Below are positions 1-6,174 of a stretch of DNA of 6,174 nt, piece after piece (position 1 is the stretch's first letter; each line of letters starts with the position of its first letter). The position numbers and the translations under genes are program-made. The stretch is taken from the NCBI RefSeq assembly GCF_937949835.1, contig NZ_CALEDC010000011.1, forward strand, positions 1 to 6,174. Direction: 5' to 3'. Source of the stretch: an uncultured Campylobacter sp. Lineage in GTDB: Bacteria > Campylobacterota > Campylobacteria > Campylobacterales > Campylobacteraceae. The notes below the pieces were generated by a model that searched no databases, was not told the origin of the DNA, and saw only the letters and a list, made by a program, of their open reading frames with translations.

Positions 1-1733
<1,733 letters not shown>

Positions 1734-1736
1734 GAT

Positions 1737-2114
1737 TTATTTGAGTTCGACTTTAGCGCCGGCTTCTTCAAGCTCTTTTTTAGCCTTCTCGGCATCTTCT
1801 TTGTTAAGTCCCTCTTTAAGAACGGACGGAGTAGCCTCGGTAGCGTCTTTGGCTTCTTTTAAACCAAGGCCCGTTAAGGCGCGAACGACTTTAATTACGT
1901 TGATTTTCTTATCGCCCGCATCGACCAAAACTACGTCGAATTCTGTTTTCTCTTCTGCAGCGCCTGCAGCAGCACCTACGCCCGCGCCGCCTGCTACCAT
2001 AACCGGAGCTGCGCTTACGCCGAATTTTTCTTCGAATTCTTTAACTAACTCGCTAAGCTCTAGCACCGAAAGATTAGAGATATACTCTAAAACATCTTCT
2101 TTTGAAATTGCCAT
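1737..2114 (-). CDS. rplL: 50S ribosomal protein L7/L12
   Basis: L12 forms the flexible stalk of the large ribosomal subunit and recruits and stimulates the translational GTPases, including the EF-Tu encoded upstream in this window. The 125-residue product has the full family layout. Residues 1-33 are the dimerisation domain that docks on L10. Residues 34-54 are an Ala/Gly-rich hinge ([12 protein letters not shown]). Residues about 55-125 are the compact factor-binding domain, with the [22 protein letters not shown] helix region at 69-90 and a KEGL segment at 100-103. Its length is normal. An AGGAG Shine-Dalgarno at 2121-2125, six bases before the ATG, fixes the start. It lies 20 bases after rplJ, the usual L10-L12 pair, made in unequal amounts because several L12 copies bind each L10. 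Confidence 0.98.
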   Translation of the reverse strand: MAISKEDVLEYISNLSVLELSELVKEFEEKFGVSAAPVMVAGGAGVGAAAGAAEEKTEFDVVLVDAGDKKINVIKVVRALTGLGLKEAKDATEATPSVLKEGLNKEDAEKAKKELEEAGAKVELK

Positions 2115-2134
2115 TTTATTCTCCTAAATTTTAA

Positions 2135-2614
2135 TTAAGCGCTAGCTTCTTTTTTCTGCTTAAGCGCATTGAGGCCGATCGTAAAATTTTGAATCGGCGC
2201 ATTCCATACTTGAAGTAACATCGCGATAAGCTCGTCTCTCGAAGGCATCTTCGAAAGCGCTCTAACCTTATCTATGCCGGCTACTTCCCCATCGATATGA
2301 GCGGTCTTAAGCTTAAAAATTTCGTTTTTCTCTTCAAATTTAGCCGCTACTTTACATACAGAAAGCTGCTCGCCCCATAAGAAGATATTGGTATCTTTAA
2401 AGCTAAGTCCGTTTTTTTCGGCATTTTTTAAAGCGATATTGGCTAGGGTATTTTTGATAACCCGAACCTTTACGCCAGCTTCACGCGCGCTATTTCTAAG
2501 ATCTTCAAGCTGCTTAACGCTAAGGCCTTTAAAATCGGAAATTACTATAGCTTCGCTAGCTTTGAAAGCCTCGCCAAGCTCCGCTACTATCTTTGATTTT
2601 TCGTCTCTCGTCAT
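2135..2614 (-). CDS. rplJ: 50S ribosomal protein L10
   Basis: L10 is the base of the ribosomal stalk: it binds 23S rRNA next to L11 and carries the L12 dimers. The 159-residue product has the N-terminal rRNA-binding domain, including [15 protein letters not shown] at about 26-40 and the [17 protein letters not shown] segment at 46-62. A C-terminal helix from about residue 130 onward ([14 protein letters not shown], then a lysine-rich end) is the expected L12-binding region. An AAGGAG Shine-Dalgarno at 2620-2625, five bases before the ATG, supports the start. The gene is separated from rplA by 113 bases with strong pairing potential. In many bacteria L10, bound to L12, represses its own operon by binding this leader, and the same is inferred here. 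Length and sequence look ordinary. Confidence 0.98.
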   Translation of the reverse strand: MTRDEKSKIVAELGEAFKASEAIVISDFKGLSVKQLEDLRNSAREAGVKVRVIKNTLANIALKNAEKNGLSFKDTNIFLWGEQLSVCKVAAKFEEKNEIFKLKTAHIDGEVAGIDKVRALSKMPSRDELIAMLLQVWNAPIQNFTIGLNALKQKKEASA

Positions 2615-2727
2615 TAGGTCTCCTTTCCGATCGGTGATTTCAAGCCAAGCGATCGAAATTTTGAAATTTCGATCAATTAAGTTAAAAACCTTGAGCTATC
2701 TCCAATCTAAGATAAAAATTTAAAATT
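2615..2727 (-). promoter_or_regulatory. Structured leader before rplJ, candidate L10 autoregulatory site
   Basis: This is the longest gene-free stretch in the window. Reading the minus strand, it starts with an AT-rich segment after the rplA stop, then a TTGGAGATAGCTCAAGG section, then an 11-pair inverted repeat (arms 2674-2664 and 2661-2651). It ends with the self-complementary CCGATCGG at 2634-2627, directly beside the Shine-Dalgarno at 2625-2620. The CGATCG sequence occurs twice (2655-2650 and 2633-2628), so the 3' arm of the large hairpin could instead pair near the ribosome-binding site. In other bacteria the rplJ leader binds the L10-L12 complex. I could not match the known L10-leader consensus by eye, so the function is inferred from position and foldability. 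Confidence 0.45.
2651..2674. repeat. Inverted repeat in the rplA-rplJ spacer
   Basis: Arms of 11 bases (GATCGAAATTT and AAATTTCGATC) flank a two-base centre. In the 24-base unit only the central pair breaks perfect palindromy. No T-run follows on the minus strand (GCTTGGCTTG follows), so it is not a typical intrinsic terminator. Its GAAATTTTGAAATTTC core is nearly identical to the core of the palindrome after rplL at 1714-1733. Confidence 0.75.
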
Positions 2728-3429
2728 TTATTTTAAATCGATTATTTCTTGATTATCCAGTGTAACTGCAGGGCTCATAGTAAGTGAAAGCGATGCATGA
2801 GTTACGTATCTGCCCTTCGCAGTCGCTGGCTTATGCTTATTTATGGTTTTAATAAACGTCGTAAGATTGTCTAAAAGCTGCTCTTTGCTAAAGCTAGCCT
2901 TGCCAAGGCCTGCGTGGATATTTCCCTGCTTATCGACGCGGAAGTTTACCTGTCCACCCTTAGCGTTTTTAACGGCCTGAGCGACATCCATAGTAACGGT
3001 ACCGGTTTTAGGGTTCGGCATAACGCCTTTTGGACCAAGAATACGACCTACCTTACCGACTAGTCCCATTAAATTTGGAGTAGCTATAAGAACATCGAAA
3101 TTTATATTTCCTTTTTGAATCTCTTCGATCAGATCATCGGCGCCCACGATATCTGCACCCGCTTCGCTAGCCTCGCTAGCTTTTGCGTCCTTTGCAATCA
3201 CGGCTACTCGAACGCTCTTGCCCGTACCGGCAGGTAAAACGACCGAGCCGCGCACCATCTGATCGGCATGTCTTGGATCTACGTTTAGTTTAAGAGCGAT
3301 CTCCACCGTCTCATCAAATTTAGCAGAAGCTAGAGTTTTTACCGTACTTACCGCTTCGTCTACGCTATAAATTTTATTTACGTCAACTTTTTTTAAAAGT
3401 TCGTTGAATCTTTTTGAATTTTTTGGCAT
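2728..3429 (-). CDS. rplA: 50S ribosomal protein L1
   Basis: L1 binds 23S rRNA to form the mobile L1 stalk, which helps move deacylated tRNA out of the E site. In several bacteria it also represses translation of its own operon. The 233-residue product matches the family length. It opens with [16 protein letters not shown], has the [20 protein letters not shown] segment at about 51-70, and carries the family signature [19 protein letters not shown] at 128-146. It ends with the [11 protein letters not shown] strand region. GGAG at 3436-3439, six bases before the ATG, is the ribosome-binding site. It follows rplK by 56 bases containing a hairpin (3454-3477). A small repeated Ala-Ser-Glu run (about residues 82-90) lies in the middle domain and is not unusual. 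Confidence 0.98.
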   Translation of the reverse strand: MPKNSKRFNELLKKVDVNKIYSVDEAVSTVKTLASAKFDETVEIALKLNVDPRHADQMVRGSVVLPAGTGKSVRVAVIAKDAKASEASEAGADIVGADDLIEEIQKGNINFDVLIATPNLMGLVGKVGRILGPKGVMPNPKTGTVTMDVAQAVKNAKGGQVNFRVDKQGNIHAGLGKASFSKEQLLDNLTTFIKTINKHKPATAKGRYVTHASLSLTMSPAVTLDNQEIIDLK

Positions 3430-3453
3430 ATATTTCTCCGCAATTAAAGTGCT

Positions 3454-3477
3454 ACCGCTTTTTTAAACCTTAGCGGT
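3454..3477 (-). promoter_or_regulatory. Small hairpin between rplK and rplA, candidate L1 target
   Basis: On the minus strand, ACCGCT at 3477-3472 pairs perfectly with AGCGGT at 3459-3454 across a 12-base A-rich loop. The hairpin ends 14 bases before the rplA Shine-Dalgarno. No T-run follows directly (AGCACTTTAATT follows), so termination is unlikely. In E. coli the L1 target lies upstream of rplK, but here the nusG-rplK gap is only 20 bases. A target in this spacer is therefore an alternative. The pairing is seen; the role is a guess. Confidence 0.35.
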
Positions 3478-3485
3478 CAAAAGGT

Positions 3486-3911
3486 CTAGTCAGTGACCGT
3501 AATACCCATAGAACGAGCCGAACCCGCTATAATCCTAGCAGCCTGCTCTCTATCTTTGGTATTCAGATCGGCGATCTTTTTCTCGACGATCTCTAAAACC
3601 TGAGCCTTAGTTAGGGACGCTACCTTCTTTTTAAGAGGGTTGTCCGAACCCTTATCTATCTTCGCCGCTTTTTTGATCAAATCCGTCGCAGGCGGTTGTT
3701 TAGTGATAAAAGTAAAGCTTTTATCGGCATAAACCGTGATGATAACAGGAATGTTGAAGCCTGCCATATCTTTGGTTCGCTCGTTAAACGCTTTGCAAAA
3801 TTCCATAATATTAACGCCCTTTTGACCTAGCGCAGGACCTACCGGCGGGCTTGGATTTGCTTTTGCGGCCGCTATTTGCAGCTTGATTTCGCCAACAACT
3901 TTCTTAGCCAT
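3486..3911 (-). CDS. rplK: 50S ribosomal protein L11
   Basis: L11 binds the GTPase-associated region of 23S rRNA at the stalk base, next to L10. It is involved in factor-dependent GTP hydrolysis, thiostrepton sensitivity and, in many bacteria, activation of the stringent-response enzyme RelA. The 141-residue product is of standard length. The N-terminal domain contains [14 protein letters not shown] at 22-35, the proline-rich segment linked to thiostrepton action. The C-terminal RNA-binding domain (about 72-141) contains the signature [13 protein letters not shown] at 125-137. AAGGAG within the 20-base gap after nusG, about seven bases before the ATG, gives a strong ribosome-binding site. The tight gap argues for co-transcription with secE-nusG. 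No residue is obviously abnormal. Confidence 0.98.
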   Translation of the reverse strand: MAKKVVGEIKLQIAAAKANPSPPVGPALGQKGVNIMEFCKAFNERTKDMAGFNIPVIITVYADKSFTFITKQPPATDLIKKAAKIDKGSDNPLKKKVASLTKAQVLEIVEKKIADLNTKDREQAARIIAGSARSMGITVTD

Positions 3912-3931
3912 AAATTTACTCCTTATAAAAT

Positions 3932-4462
3932 TTAAATAATCTTTTCAACTTGCGAGTATGAAATTTCAATCGGCGTGCTTCGTCCGAAGATCGAAACATT
4001 GAGGCGAAGCTTGCCGTGGATCATATCATACTCTTCTACAATGCCGTTGAAATTAGCAAAAGGTCCGTCGACGATCCTAACCGTCTCGCCCTCATCGAAA
4101 TTAATCTTGGGCTTAGGAGCCTCGCGATTATTAATCTTTTCTAGAATTATTTCGATATCCTTTTCCGGTAGCGGAGATGGCTTTTTCGCCTCGCCGATAA
4201 AGCGACTAACCTTAGGCAGCATCTGAATTCTATGCCATAAAGTGGTATCCAGATCCAAATTTGCAAAGCAATATCCTGGATATAAGCTACGCTCTTTAAT
4301 GGTTTGCTTTGTATTTTTGACCTCTATAACATCTTCGGTAGGCACTAGCACTTCGCCGATCTTAGCCTCAAGTGCTTCGTCTTGCTTTAGCGCTTCTATC
4401 GCACGCTTTACCGCCATCTCGCTGCCGGCGTAAGTTTGTATCGCATACCATTTATTTGCCAT
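3932..4462 (-). CDS. nusG: Transcription termination/antitermination protein NusG
   Basis: NusG rides on RNA polymerase, reduces pausing, and links the polymerase to Rho or to the leading ribosome through S10. The 176-residue protein has both family domains. The N-terminal NGN domain (about 3-110) starts [12 protein letters not shown] and includes the [14 protein letters not shown] region that contacts the polymerase clamp. The C-terminal KOW domain (about 122-176) contains [20 protein letters not shown] followed by beta strands. The start is supported by AAGGA at 4469-4473, six bases before the ATG. The gene begins 13 bases after the secE stop, so the pair is very likely co-transcribed, as in most bacteria. 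Length and motifs are typical, with no extra insertion domain. Confidence 0.98.
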   Translation of the reverse strand: MANKWYAIQTYAGSEMAVKRAIEALKQDEALEAKIGEVLVPTEDVIEVKNTKQTIKERSLYPGYCFANLDLDTTLWHRIQMLPKVSRFIGEAKKPSPLPEKDIEIILEKINNREAPKPKINFDEGETVRIVDGPFANFNGIVEEYDMIHGKLRLNVSIFGRSTPIEISYSQVEKII

Positions 4463-4475
4463 ATTGTATCCTTGC

Positions 4476-4649
4476 CTAAGCCGTTATCAAAGCGGACATA
4501 ATCAGATCCACTAGCGCCAAAAACAGTGCGATAACTACGACTACGACGACCACAGAGATATATGCTGTTTTAGTCTGATCTTTAGTCGGGAAAATTACCT
4601 TATCTAACTCTACTTTTGCTTGTTTATAATACTCTTTTACTTTTTCCAT
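4476..4649 (-). CDS. secE: Preprotein translocase subunit SecE
   Basis: SecE stabilises SecY in the inner-membrane channel through which unfolded proteins are exported. The 57-residue product is the short one-helix form: an amphipathic, lysine-rich N-terminus (about 1-18), the conserved KVIFPTKDQT segment at 17-26 (compare KVxWPsrxET in other SecE), and a single membrane span at about 31-55. The span begins with seven consecutive valines (33-39). The frame could be read upstream to an ATG at 4691, but those 14 extra codons lie inside tRNA-Trp. The ATG at 4649 has its own GAGG at 4657-4660 and the expected N-terminus, so it is chosen. The stop is TAG, 13 bases before nusG. Confidence 0.96.
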   Translation of the reverse strand: MEKVKEYYKQAKVELDKVIFPTKDQTKTAYISVVVVVVVIALFLALVDLIMSALITA

Positions 4650-4656
4650 ACCCAAT

Positions 4657-4660
4657 CCTC
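4657..4660 (-). promoter_or_regulatory. Ribosome-binding site deciding the secE start
   Basis: GAGG on the minus strand lies seven bases before the ATG at 4649 and one base after the CCA end of tRNA-Trp. It sets the secE start at 4649 rather than at the in-frame ATG at 4691 within the tRNA. After tRNA processing the secE message would begin almost at this site. Confidence 0.8.
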
Positions 4661-4661
4661 G

Positions 4662-4737
4662 TGGCAGGGCAAGAGGGATTCGAACCCCCAACCATCGGAT
4701 TTGGAATCCGGCGCTCTACCGTTGGAGCTATTGCCCT
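4662..4737 (-). tRNA. trnW: tRNA-Trp (CCA anticodon)
   Basis: The 76-base minus-strand sequence folds into a full cloverleaf. The acceptor AGGGCAA/TTGCCCT has seven perfect pairs, the D-stem is GCTC/GAGC with GG in an eight-base loop, and the anticodon loop TTCCAAA places CCA at 34-36 (4704-4702). A five-base variable loop and a TTCGAAT T-loop follow. The CCA end is encoded (4664-4662) after discriminator G73, which is typical for bacterial tRNA-Trp. The T-stem has one G-T wobble and the anticodon stem has a C27-A43 mismatch. The gene lies seven bases after rpmG and 12 bases before secE, so it is almost certainly cut from a shared transcript by RNase P and 3' processing enzymes. Confidence 0.97.
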
Positions 4738-4744
4738 ATAACAA

Positions 4745-4918
4745 TTAGCCTTTTAACTTGACTTCTTTATGAAGCGTGTGCTTTTTTAATCTAGGGCAAT
4801 ATTTTTTAAGTTCTAGTTTTTCGGTCGTAGTTTTGCTATTTTTATAAGTAGTATAGTTAATATCGCCACTTTCGGAGCATTTTAATCCGACCTTTACTCT
4901 ACTTGAATTCTTTGCCAT
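4745..4918 (-). CDS. rpmG: 50S ribosomal protein L33
   Basis: L33 is a small large-subunit protein near the ribosomal E site. The 57-residue product, [20 protein letters not shown] at residues 1-20 and ending [13 protein letters not shown], contains the family core [27 protein letters not shown]. The start at 4918 is supported by AAGGA at 4925-4929, six bases upstream. Zinc-binding L33 proteins have two CxxC pairs. Here only Cys14 and Cys41 remain, with Ser17 and Leu44 at the partner positions, so a normal four-cysteine zinc ribbon cannot form. It sits between the tuf terminator-like hairpin and tRNA-Trp. The reading frame is intact and lysine-rich as expected, so it looks functional and not decayed. 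Confidence 0.95.
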   Translation of the reverse strand: MAKNSSRVKVGLKCSESGDINYTTYKNSKTTTEKLELKKYCPRLKKHTLHKEVKLKG

Positions 4919-4933
4919 TTGGTTTCCTTGAAT

Positions 4934-4967
4934 AAAAAAGCAAGCGGAATTTTAAAATTCCGCTTGC
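4934..4967 (-). terminator. Intrinsic terminator after tuf
   Basis: Bases 4967 to 4940 form a perfect 28-base palindrome with arms GCAAGCGGAATTTT and AAAATTCCGCTTGC, followed by six T residues at 4939-4934 on the minus strand. This has the form of a Rho-independent terminator and begins six bases after the tuf stop. Only 15 bases separate the T-run from the rpmG start codon, so either termination is incomplete or rpmG has a promoter overlapping the hairpin. TAAAAT at 4954-4949 is a -10-like sequence, but no convincing -35 is seen. Confidence 0.85.
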
Positions 4968-4973
4968 AAAAAA

Positions 4974-6173
4974 TTAAGCGATGATTTTCGAAACGACGCC
5001 TGAACCTACGGTGTGACCGCCTTCGCGAATCGCGAAGCGAGTACCTTGCTCAAGAGCAATCGGAGCGATTAGCTCAACGGTAATCTTAACATTATCGCCA
5101 GGCATTACCATCTCGGTTCCTTCAGGAAGGGTAATCGAACCGGTAACATCTGTCGTACGAACGTAAAACTGCGGTCTATAATTATTAAAGAATGGAGTAT
5201 GGCGTCCGCCCTCTTCTTTAGTTAGGATATAAACCTCGCCCTCAAATTTAGTATGAGGAGTGATCGATTTTGGTTTGCATAGAACCATACCGCGCTCTAC
5301 TTCCTCTTTCTTGGTACCGCGCAATAAAACACCTACGTTATCGCCTGCTTCACCTTGATCCATCTCTTTTCTAAACATCTCAACGCCAGTGACGGTAGTA
5401 GTCTGAGTAGGTTTAATACCTACGATCTCGATAGTATCGCCAACTTTAACGATACCTTTTTCGATTCTACCGGTTACAACGGTACCGCGACCGGAAATCG
5501 AGAAAATATCTTCGATCGGAAGAAGGAAATCTTTATCAGTATCGCGAACAGGAGTTGGAATATAGCTATCAACAGCATCCATAAGCTCCATAATCTTTGC
5601 AGACCATTCGCCGTCTTGTCCGGCTTTCGCTTCCTCAAGAGCCTTAAGAGCAGAGCCCTTAATGATTGGGGTCTCGTCGCCAGGGAATTTATACTCTTTT
5701 AAAAGATCTCTAACTTCCTCTTCAACTAGCTCTAAAAGATCCGGATCATCGACCATATCGGTTTTGTTTAGAAAAACTACGATATAAGGAACGCCTACCT
5801 GGCGAGAAAGCAAGATGTGCTCGCGAGTTTGAGGCATAGGACCATCTGCAGCAGAGACAACTAAAATAGCGCCGTCCATCTGAGCCGCACCAGTAATCAT
5901 ATTTTTTACGTAGTCGGCGTGACCTGGGCAGTCAACGTGAGCATAGTGACGTTTCTCGGTCTCATATTCGATGTGAGACGTAGCGATAGTAATACCGCGC
6001 TCTTTTTCCTCTGGAGCGTTATCGATATTGTCGTAGTCTTTTAGCTCGGCTAGACCCTTCCTGGAAAGAACAGCAGAAATAGCAGCTGTCAAAGTAGTCT
6101 TACCATGGTCAACGTGACCGATGGTACCAATGTTTACGTGTGGCTTGTTACGATTAAATTTTTCTTTAGCCAT
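4974..6173 (-). CDS. tuf: Elongation factor Tu
   Basis: EF-Tu is the GTPase that carries aminoacyl-tRNA to the ribosomal A site. The 399-residue product is complete and has all GTP-binding motifs: P-loop GHVDHGKT at 19-26, switch I RGITIA at 59-64, DCPGH at 81-85 with His85 as the catalytic histidine, NKTD at 136-139, and SAL at 174-176. Domain 2 (about 207-300) and domain 3 (about 302-399) follow and contact tRNA; the end reads [17 protein letters not shown]. The ATG at 6173 gives the standard [20 protein letters not shown] start. Only one base precedes it, so its promoter and ribosome-binding site are not visible. A strong hairpin terminator lies just after the stop, fitting very high expression of tuf relative to the genes behind it. 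Confidence 0.99.
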   Translation of the reverse strand: MAKEKFNRNKPHVNIGTIGHVDHGKTTLTAAISAVLSRKGLAELKDYDNIDNAPEEKERGITIATSHIEYETEKRHYAHVDCPGHADYVKNMITGAAQMDGAILVVSAADGPMPQTREHILLSRQVGVPYIVVFLNKTDMVDDPDLLELVEEEVRDLLKEYKFPGDETPIIKGSALKALEEAKAGQDGEWSAKIMELMDAVDSYIPTPVRDTDKDFLLPIEDIFSISGRGTVVTGRIEKGIVKVGDTIEIVGIKPTQTTTVTGVEMFRKEMDQGEAGDNVGVLLRGTKKEEVERGMVLCKPKSITPHTKFEGEVYILTKEEGGRHTPFFNNYRPQFYVRTTDVTGSITLPEGTEMVMPGDNVKITVELIAPIALEQGTRFAIREGGHTVGSGVVSKIIA

Positions 6174-6174
6174 C

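Noticed and set aside
1741..2723. Serine/alanine-rich plus-strand frames opposite rplL and rplJ
   Set aside because: They are shadows of the lysine- and alanine-rich ribosomal-protein genes; their composition simply mirrors the opposite codons.
2675..2727. Separate promoter for rplJ in the spacer
   Set aside because: The AT-rich stretch offers weak -10-like sequences such as TTAACTTAAT, but no convincing spacing or -35 element. It is too weak to annotate.
3165..3185. Short direct repeat of GCTAGCGA-like units in rplA
   Set aside because: It encodes an Ala-Ser-Glu repeat in a conserved gene and is explained by codon use; no mobile or recombination feature is indicated.
4650..4691. Longer SecE beginning at ATG 4691
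   Set aside because: The 14 extra codons mostly lie within tRNA-Trp (4662-4737). The ATG at 4649 has its own GAGG site and gives the standard SecE N-terminus.
3975..5702. Plus-strand frames opposite nusG and tuf
   Set aside because: They lie opposite intact conserved genes and show no motif or start signal of their own.

Overview
The window is a stretch of the core translation/transcription cluster of a campylobacterotal (epsilonproteobacterial) bacterium, most probably a Campylobacter species. Grounds for this are the gene order tuf, rpmG, tRNA-Trp, secE, nusG, rplK, rplA, rplJ, rplL, rpoB; the 399-residue EF-Tu; the short L33 ending [12 protein letters not shown]; and the fairly AT-rich spacers with AAATTTTAAAATTT-type palindromes. 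The coding sequence does not look as AT-rich as C. jejuni, so a higher-GC, possibly oral, Campylobacter is a guess only. All genes lie on the minus strand, so transcription runs from high to low coordinates.

Right to left: tuf (4974-6173, complete, with its start codon one base from the window edge) is followed by a perfect hairpin plus T-run. Then come rpmG (4745-4918), tRNA-Trp (4662-4737), secE (4476-4649) and nusG (3932-4462), separated by only 7 to 13 bases. rplK (3486-3911) follows after 20 bases and rplA (2728-3429) after 56 bases containing a small hairpin. A 113-base structured leader precedes rplJ (2135-2614) and rplL (1737-2114). A 90-base spacer with two tandem hairpins leads into rpoB, whose first 548 codons (1646 down to the left edge) are present. 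The window ends inside the rifampicin-binding region.

Together the genes encode tRNA delivery to the ribosome (EF-Tu), parts of the large subunit (L33, L11, L1, L10, L12), a tryptophan tRNA, a Sec translocon subunit, an elongation factor that links polymerase to ribosome (NusG), and the RNA polymerase beta subunit. The interesting content lies between the genes. Hairpins sit after tuf, between rplK and rplA, before rplJ, and between rplL and rpoB, where differential expression and ribosomal-protein feedback would be expected. Three of them share an A/T-rich palindromic core.

I see no mobile element, CRISPR array, defence gene or unknown gene, and no new biological system. Plus-strand reading frames are shadows of the minus-strand genes. 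No intergenic stretch exceeds 113 bases.
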